Assembly (NCBI GenBank): GCA_964572725.1
Contig: CAZNFW010000020.1
Span: 1-52,814 of the forward strand
Length of the DNA stretch: 52,814 nucleotides
Source: Rosettibacter sp964572725
Lineage (GTDB): Bacteria; Bacteroidota; Ignavibacteria; Ignavibacteriales; Melioribacteraceae
Direction of reading: 5' to 3'
The notes below the pieces were generated by a model. It had not been told where the DNA came from. It saw only the letters and a list, made by a program, of their open reading frames with translations, and searched no databases. A program made the translations under genes and the position numbers. This document shows positions 16,807-26,030 of the stretch, piece by piece; position 1 is the stretch's first letter, and each line of letters opens with the position of its first letter.

Positions 16807-18051
16807 TCAGGTTTTTTGATAAATTATTTCTCCCTTCTTAATAGTCATAGAATTTAAATTTTGTCCGATATTATAAATAATATCTTTATAATCTTTTGCA
16901 TCAAAAACGGCAAAATCAGCTTGCTTGTTAATTTCAATGCTTCCAGTAATTTGGTTCAAACCAAGTGCTTTTGCTGAATTAATAGTAACCGAAGATATAA
17001 TTTCTTCGGCAGTCATTTTCATATAAATTGCTGCAAGACTCATAATCAAATGTAAATTAATGATATTTGAAGTACCGGGATTATAATCTGTTGATAAAGC
17101 AACAATAGCATTTTTATCAATTAATTTTCTTGCAGGTGCATAATTAGTGTTTGAGAAAAAAGATACTCCGGGTAATAAAACAGCAACAGTCTCACTTTTT
17201 GCTAAATCATTAATTTCATTTTCATCAATTACCTCGAGATGGTCGACTGACAAAACTTTATGTTTAATGGCAAGCTGAATGCCGCCAATGCTTTTAAATT
17301 GATTTGCATGCATTCTAATTTTATAATTAAGTTTTTTTGCTTTTGTAATTATTATTTCAGTTTCTTGGAAATTGAAAGCAGAACTTTCACAATAAATATC
17401 GACAAATTCAGATAAATTATTTTTTATTATGTATGGCATTAATTCATCTGTTAACAATTTCAGATAACCTTCGTGGTCATTTTTATATTCCAGTGGAAAT
17501 AAATGAGCTCCTAAAAATGTTGGAATAATGTCAATAGAAGAAAACTTTTTAAAATGATTAATTACCTGAAGTAATTTAATTTCATCATAATAACTTAGTC
17601 CATAACCACTTTTTATTTCAAGAGTAGTAATACCTTGAGAAATAAAATTATCAATTTTTGGTTTAAGCAAATTAATCAGTTCATCATAAGATGAATTTCT
17701 AACCGATTGAACTGTAGAAATTATTCCGCCTCCATTTTGTAAAATTTCTTCGTAATCAGCTCCGTTTAATCTTTGAAAAAATTCATTTGAGCGGGAGCCG
17801 GCAAAAGCCGCATGAGTATGGCATTCAACCAAACCCGGCAGAACAATTTTATCTTTTGCATCAATTATCTCATCTGCAGAAATTTTATCTATAGATGAGT
17901 TTGATACAAAATCTTTAATGATTCCATTTTCGATTAGAATAGAATGATTTGTTAAAATGGAGATGTTATTTAGTTCTTTTCCGCGCTTAAAATTTTTACC
18001 GCTTGTGTCTACAGTAATAATTTGAGCAGGATTTTTTATTAATTTTTTCAT
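16807..18051 (-). CDS. hutI: Imidazolonepropionase
   Basis: Metal-dependent amidohydrolase that opens 4-imidazolone-5-propionate to N-formimino-glutamate, third step of histidine degradation. Metal and substrate features include VECHTHAAFAGSR, the SGYGL segment, RMHANQ, VDHLEV and STDYNPGTS. The frame is open to a TTG at 18090 and an ATG at 18075, but MKKLIKNPAQ at 18051 gives the common N-terminus and a 414-residue product; no candidate has a strong ribosome site, so the start is uncertain. First gene of the operon. The preceding enzymes, HutH and HutU, are not in the window. Confidence 0.93.
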   Translation of the reverse strand: MKKLIKNPAQIITVDTSGKNFKRGKELNNISILTNHSILIENGIIKDFVSNSSIDKISADEIIDAKDKIVLPGLVECHTHAAFAGSRSNEFFQRLNGADYEEILQNGGGIISTVQSVRNSSYDELINLLKPKIDNFISQGITTLEIKSGYGLSYYDEIKLLQVINHFKKFSSIDIIPTFLGAHLFPLEYKNDHEGYLKLLTDELMPYIIKNNLSEFVDIYCESSAFNFQETEIIITKAKKLNYKIRMHANQFKSIGGIQLAIKHKVLSVDHLEVIDENEINDLAKSETVAVLLPGVSFFSNTNYAPARKLIDKNAIVALSTDYNPGTSNIINLHLIMSLAAIYMKMTAEEIISSVTINSAKALGLNQITGSIEINKQADFAVFDAKDYKDIIYNIGQNLNSMTIKKGEIIYQKT

Positions 18052-18175
18052 AACATAATTTTTTCTTATTAGCATACTAAAAATAGACAATTCGAAACCT
18101 TAATTTCTAATCTTTTTGTTAAGACATTATTAATTTTGTATTTTTCGATATTAAAAATGCAAGGATTATCTAAAA

Positions 18176-19669
18176 ATGCCATCAAAGTATAGAGTTCTCT
18201 TTGCCACATCTGAAGTAGTCCCATTTATTAAAACTGGTGGACTGGCAGATGTTTCTTCGGCACTTCCTCAAAAATTACAGGAACTGGGTCATGATGTCAG
18301 ACTTATAGTTCCCAAATACGGTGCAATTGATGAACGAAAATTCAAGATTCATGAAGTAGTAAGATTAAAAGATATCAAGATTAATATTGGCGAAAAAGAA
18401 GTAATATTTTCTTTGAGGTCTTCATTTTTGATTGGTCCAAAAGTAAGAGTTCAGATTTATTTTCTTGATAATCCTGAATATTTTGGGAGTAGACATAGTT
18501 TATACTCCGACCCGCTTACAGGTGAAGATTATCCAGATAACGACGAAAGATTTATATTGTTTGCTCGTGCTGCTTTCGAACTTATAACAAAATTAGGATG
18601 GACTCCGGATATAATTCATTGTAATGACTGGCAATGTGGATTAATACCTGCATACTTAAAAACAATGTATAAAAATGACCCGCAATATGCTTCGGTTAAA
18701 ACTCTTTTCACAATTCATAATATGTCTTATCAGGGAATTTTTCCAAAAGAATCTTTTGCAAAAACTTTTTTGCCAGAAGAACTTGCAAATGAAAAAGGTG
18801 TATTTCATGAAGGCAAATTAAATTTTTTAAAAGCTGGTTTGATGTTTGCAGATATGATAAATACTGTGAGTGAAACATATGCAAAAGAATTATGCACAGA
18901 AAAAGAATTTGGTGCTGGATTACACGAAATACTTGCGAAAAGAAAAAAAGATGTTTATGGAATTATCAATGGAATTGATACCTCATTGTGGAATCCGCAG
19001 GTTGATAAAAAAATTCCAAAACAATATTCTTTAAGAAATATTGACAGCAAAAAAGAAAATAAAAAAGCATTAGCTGAGAATTTTAATTTTAAGTACGATG
19101 AAAACATTCCTGTAATTGGAATGATATCAAGATTAACAGAAGATAAAGGGATGGATTTACTGGAAGATGCTTTTTCTAATTTAATGAATCTTGATATGCG
19201 TTTAATTTTGCTTGGAACTGGTGATAAAAAGTATAATAAATTTTTTATGAATATGGCATCAAAATATTCAGATAAATTTTCATGCTTTATTGGATTTGAC
19301 GAAGACCTTGCACACTTAATTGAAGCAGGCAGTGATATGTTTTTAATTCCTTCAAGATTTGAACCGTGCGGACTAAATCAAATGTATAGTCTTGTTTATG
19401 GTACTGTTCCAATCGTTCACAAAACTGGAGGACTTGCAGATACAATTCATCCATTTAATGAAAAAAACGGTTCGGGGAATGGATTTGTATTTGAAAAATA
19501 TACTGCAAATGCAATGATATCCGAAATTAAAAAGGCAATAAAAATATTTACCAATGATAAAGAAACATGGAAAACATTGATGAAGAATGGAATGAAATCA
19601 GATTTTTCATGGTTAAATTCAGCAAAAAAATATATTGAACTTTACAAAAAACTCACAGAAAAGAACTAA
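18176..19669 (+). CDS. glgA: Glycogen synthase (ADP-glucose type)
   Basis: Extends alpha-1,4-glucan chains using ADP-glucose; GT5 family, cytoplasmic. The 497-residue product has the substrate-binding KTGGLADVSSALP near the N-terminus, HCNDWQCGLIP, the middle NGIDTSLWNP, and the C-terminal donor site FEPCGLNQMYSLVYGTVP then KTGGLADT. Length is normal. An AAGGA element precedes the ATG, and the 124 bases back to the preferred hutI start form a divergent promoter region. Its stop overlaps the next start (TAATG). No other glg genes are nearby. Confidence 0.95.
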   Translation: MPSKYRVLFATSEVVPFIKTGGLADVSSALPQKLQELGHDVRLIVPKYGAIDERKFKIHEVVRLKDIKINIGEKEVIFSLRSSFLIGPKVRVQIYFLDNPEYFGSRHSLYSDPLTGEDYPDNDERFILFARAAFELITKLGWTPDIIHCNDWQCGLIPAYLKTMYKNDPQYASVKTLFTIHNMSYQGIFPKESFAKTFLPEELANEKGVFHEGKLNFLKAGLMFADMINTVSETYAKELCTEKEFGAGLHEILAKRKKDVYGIINGIDTSLWNPQVDKKIPKQYSLRNIDSKKENKKALAENFNFKYDENIPVIGMISRLTEDKGMDLLEDAFSNLMNLDMRLILLGTGDKKYNKFFMNMASKYSDKFSCFIGFDEDLAHLIEAGSDMFLIPSRFEPCGLNQMYSLVYGTVPIVHKTGGLADTIHPFNEKNGSGNGFVFEKYTANAMISEIKKAIKIFTNDKETWKTLMKNGMKSDFSWLNSAKKYIELYKKLTEKN

Positions 19670-20244
19670 TGTTAAAACCAGCATTATTTTTAGACAGAGA
19701 TGGAACTATAAATCACGATACGGGATATATTAAAAATCCTGATGATGTTGTATTATTGAAAGGAGTAGCAGAAAATTTAAGAAAACTAAAAGAACACTTT
19801 GGCTTTAAGATAATTGTAATTTCCAATCAAGCTGGGGTTGCAAAAGGATTAATGACAATTGAAGATGTTGAAGCTGTTAATGAAAGAATTAAAGAACTTC
19901 TGGAAAAAGAAGGTGTAACAATTGATGCAATTTATTATTGTCCATATCATCCAGAATATGACCCTCCTGAAAAAGCAAACTGCAGAAAACCATCTCCAGT
20001 AATGATTTTAAAAGCAGCAAAAGAACATAATATTGATTTAACAAAATCATTTATGATAGGCGACAGAGATTCTGACATCGAAGCAGGCATCAATGCAAAT
20101 GTCAAAACAATTTTACTTAGAACAACACAAAATGATGAAGAAATATCTAACTTGATTAATCAAGGTAAAAAGCCCAATTTTGTAGCCAACGATTTTTATG
20201 AAGTCAGCAGTTACATATTTCAATCTTTTGCGGAGGAAAATTAA
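19669..20244 (+). CDS. HAD phosphatase, GmhB/histidinol-phosphatase type
   Basis: Predicted D-glycero-D-manno-heptose-1,7-bisphosphate 7-phosphatase or a related sugar phosphatase, 191 residues. HAD motifs are complete: nucleophile D9 and acid D11 in FLDRDGT, VISNQAG, the Lys of CRKPSP, and MIGDRDSDIEAG. The zinc loop usual for GmhB (Cys-x-His ... Cys-x-Cys) is only partly kept: C91 and C105 remain, the His position is Tyr93 and the third Cys is lost. Exact substrate is therefore uncertain. Translationally coupled to glgA, with no other heptose genes nearby. Confidence 0.82.
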   Translation: MLKPALFLDRDGTINHDTGYIKNPDDVVLLKGVAENLRKLKEHFGFKIIVISNQAGVAKGLMTIEDVEAVNERIKELLEKEGVTIDAIYYCPYHPEYDPPEKANCRKPSPVMILKAAKEHNIDLTKSFMIGDRDSDIEAGINANVKTILLRTTQNDEEISNLINQGKKPNFVANDFYEVSSYIFQSFAEEN

Positions 20245-21444
20245 TTGAAAAAAATTTTAGTTACATATAAACAAATTTTTCTTTTTATAATCCTGAGTAT
20301 TTTTTTAGCTGCTTGCAACAACGATCCCACATCAGTTGGCTCTGAAATTTTACAGGATGTAAATAAAATTAAATTAAATGAATTTGATACACAAAAAGAA
20401 AATATAAAATTAAGTTCGAATACTTTTAAGAAGAAAATTACTCTCGGTGTTTCTGATAAATTAATTCTGGGGAAAAATTCTTATATAGAATCTTATATAC
20501 TAATGAGTTTTCAAATTTATCTTGCTGATTCTCTGGTAACAAAGATTAAAAATAATGAACTTCGAGTAGCAGAGACTTGGATGGATATGAAAGTTAAATA
20601 TTCACTGGGAGATAAAAATTTACCATTTGATTTTACTGTCCATCAAGTTAGAAAACAATGGGGTTCTGATGCATTTAATTATGACAGTTTGAAAATATTA
20701 AATTATGATGCTAATGATGTTTCTTATTCTCGAAACATTGCAGATACTTTAGTAAATTTTAATTTAGTTCCAAATACTGTTTTTGAATGGCTAAAATATT
20801 CTGTTGATTCAACTCTTGCTCCAAAAAATTATGGTTTGCTTTTCAAGCCGACATTATCAACTCAAAGATTATTGGGATTTAAGGGTTATCAGCTTACCAA
20901 CGATCCTGATGTACCGACATTATATATTGTTTTAGAACAACCTTCTGTTTTCAAAGATACCATTCTTGTTTCTCCTTATATGGATATTCACGTTGTAAAC
21001 GGAACAGAAATTTATTCACCTGATGATATTGTACTTGAAGGCGGAATGGGTTACAAAGGATATTTGTTTTTTGATTTATCGATGCTTCCTTCAAATATTA
21101 TAATTAGTAAAGCAACTTTAGAACTAAGTGTGGATTCGTTGAAAAGTATTGATGGCAGTCCATCATCGGATTCAATTATAGTAAAAGTATTAAAAGACAG
21201 TGTAAGTAAAAGTTATACTTCAGATAGTTCTTATTATTCAATTCTGAGTAGAAGTGGAAATATTTTCAGTGGTGATATTTCGTGGATGGTTCAAAAATGG
21301 GTAAGCAGAAAAGAAGAAAATCAGGGACTCGAGCTATCACTTGCGGATGAAAAATCTTCTGCAGCAAGAATTTGGATATTTGGAAGTAAACAATCAGAAA
21401 CATTGCGTCCAAGATTAAAAATTTATTACTTAAAAAATAATTAA
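20245..21444 (+). CDS. Predicted lipoprotein with C-terminal DNRLRE-like domain
   Basis: Exported lipoprotein of 399 residues, family not firmly recognised. A signal peptide ends in LAAC with Cys at about 24, followed by NNDPTSVGSEI, a beginning like that of FCB surface lipoproteins. The C-terminal third (about residues 250-395) resembles DNRLRE-type beta-sandwich modules: YKGYLFFDLSMLP, a repeated beta-strand pattern, WMVQKW, and a final RPRLKIYY. Starts at a TTG directly after the preceding stop, with GAGGA seven bases before it. It begins a run of three exported proteins (lipoprotein, barrel, TPR) that probably work together in the envelope; the job is unknown. Confidence 0.75.
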   Translation: MKKILVTYKQIFLFIILSIFLAACNNDPTSVGSEILQDVNKIKLNEFDTQKENIKLSSNTFKKKITLGVSDKLILGKNSYIESYILMSFQIYLADSLVTKIKNNELRVAETWMDMKVKYSLGDKNLPFDFTVHQVRKQWGSDAFNYDSLKILNYDANDVSYSRNIADTLVNFNLVPNTVFEWLKYSVDSTLAPKNYGLLFKPTLSTQRLLGFKGYQLTNDPDVPTLYIVLEQPSVFKDTILVSPYMDIHVVNGTEIYSPDDIVLEGGMGYKGYLFFDLSMLPSNIIISKATLELSVDSLKSIDGSPSSDSIIVKVLKDSVSKSYTSDSSYYSILSRSGNIFSGDISWMVQKWVSRKEENQGLELSLADEKSSAARIWIFGSKQSETLRPRLKIYYLKNN

Positions 21445-21449
21445 ACACA

Positions 21450-22694
21450 ATGAAAAAATTTAGAAAATATATAATTCTTCTTATAATTTTTTTGACTAAT
21501 ATAATTTATGCCTCAGGCGGATCTATTTATTCAAGGTTTGGCTTTGGAGATTTTTATTATTCATATTCAGCTCGAAGAATGGGAATGGGAGAATTAGGTA
21601 TAGCATCTATCGATTATGATTATCTCAATTTTTTGAACCCTGCAAGCTGGTCAAAATTAAGAGTAACAAGAGTAGAAACTGGAATAATTTATCACGGTAA
21701 TAATATCTCTAATAATTCCTCTTCTGTTTTCTATTCTCAAACTATTTTTACTGGTTTTATGCTGGGATTTCCAATAGACCATCAATATGGAATCAGCTTA
21801 ACTGCAGGATTATTGCCATTCTCAAATGTTGATTATGATGTAGCAAATAAAGAAAATAATGATTTGACAGGATCGTATAAACTTTCTTACAGTGGGAAAG
21901 GTGGTTTATCAAAAGCTTTTGTTGGCTTGTCTTATAAACTTCCATTTAATTTTTCTGTAGGTGCTTCTCTGGATTATTATCTTGGAAAAATTACACACAA
22001 ATCTTCAATTGAATTTAACAGCAGTTCAACTTATAAGAATGGTTCCTTTTCTGATGAATATAGTTACAGCGGGCTTGGATTTACAATTGGATTAATATCA
22101 GGCAACTTATCACAATTAATAAAATTAAATAATGTAAAAGATTTAAGAATTGGAATTACTTATTCAAGTAATACAACAATCGATGCTGATACGGTAAATA
22201 ATTCAACAACTATTATAGGAACTATAAGCAATTCATCAGGAAAAATTACAACAAAACTGCCGTATAGATTTGGAGCAGGTTTATCTTTGCAATGGTCTGA
22301 TTATCTTATTGTAGCAGATTACCTTTATCAACCTTTTAATCAATTTACAAAAGATAATAAACACTTAAATGAACTTAAAAATTTACAGAAATTAAGTTTG
22401 GGTATAGAATACCGTAAATCAGAACTTAGGTCACACTCATACTGGGAACAGGTAATGTTGAGGGGAGGTTTAAGTTACGAAAAAACACAGTATGAAATTA
22501 ATAACAAAAGTATTGATATGATTTCTATTTATTCAGGTTTTTCATTGCCGCTTGGTTTAGAAAGTACAATTGATTTTGCTTTCCAATATGGTAGAAGAGG
22601 AACTACAGCAAATAATTTACTTAAAGAAAATATTTATAAATTTTCAATTACATTATCACTTGGCGAAATCTGGTTCATTAGACAAGAAAGATGA
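21450..22694 (+). CDS. Predicted outer-membrane beta-barrel protein
   Basis: A 414-residue protein with a signal peptide (probable cleavage after IYA). It then shows SRFGFGDFYYSYSARRMGMGELGIA and NFLNPASW, a beginning common to FadL/PorV-like barrels in the FCB group. The rest alternates polar and aromatic residues as in membrane beta strands, ending in IYKFSITLSLGEIWF. Substrate or role is unknown. It lies 5 bases after the lipoprotein gene and its end overlaps the upstream end of the TPR reading frame, supporting co-expression. Confidence 0.78.
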   Translation: MKKFRKYIILLIIFLTNIIYASGGSIYSRFGFGDFYYSYSARRMGMGELGIASIDYDYLNFLNPASWSKLRVTRVETGIIYHGNNISNNSSSVFYSQTIFTGFMLGFPIDHQYGISLTAGLLPFSNVDYDVANKENNDLTGSYKLSYSGKGGLSKAFVGLSYKLPFNFSVGASLDYYLGKITHKSSIEFNSSSTYKNGSFSDEYSYSGLGFTIGLISGNLSQLIKLNNVKDLRIGITYSSNTTIDADTVNNSTTIIGTISNSSGKITTKLPYRFGAGLSLQWSDYLIVADYLYQPFNQFTKDNKHLNELKNLQKLSLGIEYRKSELRSHSYWEQVMLRGGLSYEKTQYEINNKSIDMISIYSGFSLPLGLESTIDFAFQYGRRGTTANNLLKENIYKFSITLSLGEIWFIRQER

Positions 22695-22714
22695 AAAATA
22701 TAGGAGATTCAAAA

Positions 22715-23947
22715 TTGAAAAAAGTAAAATATTTAGTAGTACTTTTATTTTTAAATATTACTTCAATGTTTGCTCAGAATGATATTATGGCAAACTTCTC
22801 GTTGTTTTATGAATATCATAAAAATAAAGATTACGTTAGTGCAGAACCATATGGATGGAAAGTAATTAATAGTGACCCGACAAATTTTATTAAGTTCAAG
22901 TTATTTCCTAAAATGGAAGAAACTTTATGGTATCTGCATGACAGTGCAAAAGTATCTGATGAACAGAAAAAGAAGCTTAATGATACAATTCTTTATTTTT
23001 ATGACAAAGCAATTCAATATGAACCTCAGCTTGAAGGTTATTATTTAGCTCGTAAAGCATATGTAAAAGAAATCTGGATTAAAGATAAACCAGAAAACAT
23101 AATTCCATTATATGAAAAAGCTATTGAAAAAGACCCTCAACTTCCTGCTTTTTACAAAGATAGATTAGGACTATTATACTTAGCTAATGCTTCGGATACA
23201 AACGATTATAAACTAAAAGCACTGGATTTATATTCAAAATTATCTGAAGCTGAACCTGATAATCCAATATGGATTCAAAAACTTGAATCAATTGCTGAAA
23301 ATATTAGTGAACTTGTAGAAATAACGAAAAAGTCATGGGACTTAGATAAAGATAATCTTGAAAAAGCATGGAAATATGCTGCAACTTGTTTACGAGCACA
23401 GGAATATGAAAAAGCAAAAGAACCATTGGAATTTCTCACTACTAAAGCTCCAGATGTAATTAATTATTGGAAACAATTGGCAAGTGTTTACGATAAATTA
23501 GAGCAGAACGATAAGGCTATAAAAGCATACAGAAAATTAATTGAGCTTCAACCTGATGGGAAAGAAAATTATGTAAATCTTGCTCTTGTTTACAAGAAAA
23601 TGGACCAGCTTTCAGTATCAAGGTCATTCCTGCAAAAAGCAATGAGTATTGACCCCAATTGGGATTATCCTGTGTTAATCGAAGCTCAGTTGTATGAACA
23701 GGCTGCACGAGGATGTGATTTCGATTTTATGGCTAAATGTGTTTATTTGCTTGCAGTAAATACCTACAAAAAAGCCGCATCGATGAATGGACAGTATTCA
23801 AGTATAGCAGCTGAAAGAGTAAAAGCTCTTCAAAATTCAATTCCAACAAAAGAAGATTATTTCTTTAGAAAATTAAAATCAGGTGATACTATAAAAATTG
23901 AAGGTGATTGTTATTCATGGATAGGTAGAAGTGTACAGGTCCCATAA
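22715..23947 (+). CDS. Exported tetratricopeptide-repeat protein
   Basis: Periplasmic or envelope-associated TPR protein of about 410 residues. The TTG at 22715 gives MKKVKYLVVLLFLNITSMFA, a clean signal peptide, with AGGAG eight bases before it. The upstream ATG at 22691 (ATGA overlap with the previous gene) would place eight extra residues before it and lacks such a site. Multiple TPR units are visible from about residue 30 to 340 (for example the block near YDKLEQNDKAIKAYRKLIEL). A short non-TPR tail contains one Cys. Probably a scaffold partner of the neighbouring barrel and lipoprotein; inferred from position. Confidence 0.8.
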   Translation: MKKVKYLVVLLFLNITSMFAQNDIMANFSLFYEYHKNKDYVSAEPYGWKVINSDPTNFIKFKLFPKMEETLWYLHDSAKVSDEQKKKLNDTILYFYDKAIQYEPQLEGYYLARKAYVKEIWIKDKPENIIPLYEKAIEKDPQLPAFYKDRLGLLYLANASDTNDYKLKALDLYSKLSEAEPDNPIWIQKLESIAENISELVEITKKSWDLDKDNLEKAWKYAATCLRAQEYEKAKEPLEFLTTKAPDVINYWKQLASVYDKLEQNDKAIKAYRKLIELQPDGKENYVNLALVYKKMDQLSVSRSFLQKAMSIDPNWDYPVLIEAQLYEQAARGCDFDFMAKCVYLLAVNTYKKAASMNGQYSSIAAERVKALQNSIPTKEDYFFRKLKSGDTIKIEGDCYSWIGRSVQVP

Positions 23948-23965
23948 TTATTCAAAGGAAATTTT

Positions 23966-25267
23966 ATGTTACAATATTTGAATCAGGATCCCGAAATACT
24001 TGAAATAGTAAAATTAGAAATTAATCGTCAGGCATATAATCTTGAATTAATAGCCTCTGAAAATTTTGTTAGTCTTGCAGTATTAAGTGCAGCTGGTTCA
24101 GTTCTTACGAATAAGTATGCAGAAGGTTATCCGGGTAAAAGATATTATGGCGGTTGTGAGTACGTTGATATGGCAGAAAATCTTGCTCGTGAGAGATTAA
24201 AAAAATTGTTTGGTGCTGAATATGTAAATGTGCAACCTCACAGCGGTTCTCAGGCAAATATGGCTGTTTATATGGCACTGCTTAAACCCGGTGACAAAAT
24301 TTTAGGATTAAGTCTTGACCATGGCGGACATTTAACGCACGGTTCACTTGTTAATTTTTCAGGACAAATTTATCAATCTGTTCCATATACTTTAAACAAA
24401 GAAACCAAACTGCTTGATTATAATTTAATTGAGGATATTGCTAAAAAAGAAAAACCAAAATTAATTATAACCGGTGCAAGTGCATATTCAAGGGATTGGG
24501 ATTATGCAAAGTTTAGAGAAATTGCTGATAAAGTTGGTGCATTTTTAATGTGTGATATGGCTCATCCAGCCGGTTTAATCGCAAAAGGCTTATTAAATAA
24601 TCCATTGCCTTATTGTGATGTTGTAACATCAACAACACATAAAACTTTGAGAGGTCCTCGTGGCGGTGTTATTTTAATTGGAAAGGATAAAGAAAATCCT
24701 CTTGGTATAAAAACACCAAAAGGGGATAGATTAAAATTAATGTCAGAAGTAATTGATGGAATTGTTATGCCTGGTATACAGGGTGGTCCATTAATGCATA
24801 TTATTATGGCAAAAGCTGTAGCTTTTGGTGAAGCACTGCAGGATTCTTTTACAGAGTATGCAAAACAAATTATTAAAAATGCTAAAACACTTGCAGAAGA
24901 ATTAACTAATCTTGGCTACGATGTTGTATCTGGCGGAACAGATAACCATCTTATGCTGATTGATCTTTCTAATAAAGATATAAGCGGCAAAAAAGCAGAA
25001 ACTGCATTAGGTCTTGCAGGTATTACAGTTAACAAAAACATGATTCCTTTTGACACGAAAAGTCCTTTTGTTACAAGCGGAATTCGAATTGGTACTCCAG
25101 CGGTTACTACAAGAGGAATGAAAGAAAATGAAATGAAATTAATTGCATCTTTTATTGACAGAGCTATTAAAAATGTTGATAATGAGCAGATATTAAATTC
25201 TATAAAAAAAGAAGTTGCAGAATTGTGTTCAAAATTTCCATTGTATCCAGAGTTACAAATAAATTAA
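23966..25267 (+). CDS. glyA: Serine hydroxymethyltransferase
   Basis: PLP enzyme that interconverts serine plus THF with glycine plus 5,10-methylene-THF. The 433-residue product shows LIASENFVS, NVQPHSGSQAN, DMAHPAGLIA, and the PLP lysine in VVTSTTHKTLRGPRGG. AAGGAAA is the ribosome site. It follows the TPR gene after 18 bases and precedes tatC by 7, so it may sit in a longer transcript. It supplies one-carbon units that meet the folate product of the cyclodeaminase in this window. Confidence 0.97.
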   Translation: MLQYLNQDPEILEIVKLEINRQAYNLELIASENFVSLAVLSAAGSVLTNKYAEGYPGKRYYGGCEYVDMAENLARERLKKLFGAEYVNVQPHSGSQANMAVYMALLKPGDKILGLSLDHGGHLTHGSLVNFSGQIYQSVPYTLNKETKLLDYNLIEDIAKKEKPKLIITGASAYSRDWDYAKFREIADKVGAFLMCDMAHPAGLIAKGLLNNPLPYCDVVTSTTHKTLRGPRGGVILIGKDKENPLGIKTPKGDRLKLMSEVIDGIVMPGIQGGPLMHIIMAKAVAFGEALQDSFTEYAKQIIKNAKTLAEELTNLGYDVVSGGTDNHLMLIDLSNKDISGKKAETALGLAGITVNKNMIPFDTKSPFVTSGIRIGTPAVTTRGMKENEMKLIASFIDRAIKNVDNEQILNSIKKEVAELCSKFPLYPELQIN

Positions 25268-25274
25268 GAACTGT

Positions 25275-26030
25275 GTGAGTACAGAAGAAAAATTACTTAC
25301 CGAAGAAAATCAATCCGAAGAAGTTGAAATGACTTTCCTCGAACATCTCGAGGAATTAAGATGGAGAATTATTTATTCTTTGATTGGTATTGTTATAGGT
25401 ACTATTGTAGCCTGGATTTTTATTGATTTTTTTGTTGATAAAGTTTTGCTTCTTCCTGCTAAAGAGGCAAATATTAAACTTCAGAACTTGAAACCTTTTG
25501 GACAAATTTTCCTTTATTTTGAAGTTGCAATTATTATTGGACTAATACTGAGTTTCCCAAATGTTGTTTATCAAATCTGGAAGTTTATTTCACCTGCTTT
25601 AAAAGAAAAAGAAAAGAAGTATATTACAGCTATAGTATTATTTACAACATTTTGTTTTATCTGTGGAGTTATTTTTGCTTACTTTGTTATGCTGCCGCTT
25701 GCGTTAAAGTTTGCTGCACAATTTGGCTCACCATCAATTGAAAACAATTTTGCAATTAACGAATACTTCTCAATAGTCCTAAGTGTAATTTTAGGTGCAG
25801 GCTTAGTTTTTGAATTACCAATGCTCTCATTCTTTTTGACTAAGATTGGCATTCTTAATCCAGGTTTTATGAAAAAATATCGACGGCATGCAATTGTAGT
25901 AATTATGATACTTGCAGCAATATTAACTCCAGGAACAGACCCGGTCTCACAAATTATACTTGCCATACCATTGGTTTTCTTATATGAAATAAGTATTTTA
26001 GTTTCAAAAATATTCCAGAAGAAAAATTGA
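25275..26030 (+). CDS. tatC: Twin-arginine translocase subunit TatC
   Basis: Six-span inner-membrane receptor of the Tat pathway for folded proteins. The 251-residue product has the N-terminal signature MTFLEHLEELRWRIIYS with the glutamates that recognise the RR motif, the FGQIFLYFEVA-type segment after TM1, and TPGTDPVSQIIL near the end. Start is a GTG at 25275; the stop overlaps the next TTG start. No tatA/tatB is present nearby. Its position 1.1 kb before an operon for a Tat-dependent respiratory subunit is consistent with its role. Confidence 0.96.
   Translation: MSTEEKLLTEENQSEEVEMTFLEHLEELRWRIIYSLIGIVIGTIVAWIFIDFFVDKVLLLPAKEANIKLQNLKPFGQIFLYFEVAIIIGLILSFPNVVYQIWKFISPALKEKEKKYITAIVLFTTFCFICGVIFAYFVMLPLALKFAAQFGSPSIENNFAINEYFSIVLSVILGAGLVFELPMLSFFLTKIGILNPGFMKKYRRHAIVVIMILAAILTPGTDPVSQIILAIPLVFLYEISILVSKIFQKKN

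Noticed and set aside
18112..18144. Promoter for glgA (TTGTTA-17-TATTTT, or Bacteroidota-like TAATTTTG)
   Set aside because: Both matches are weak or wrongly spaced in very AT-rich DNA; not listed as a feature.
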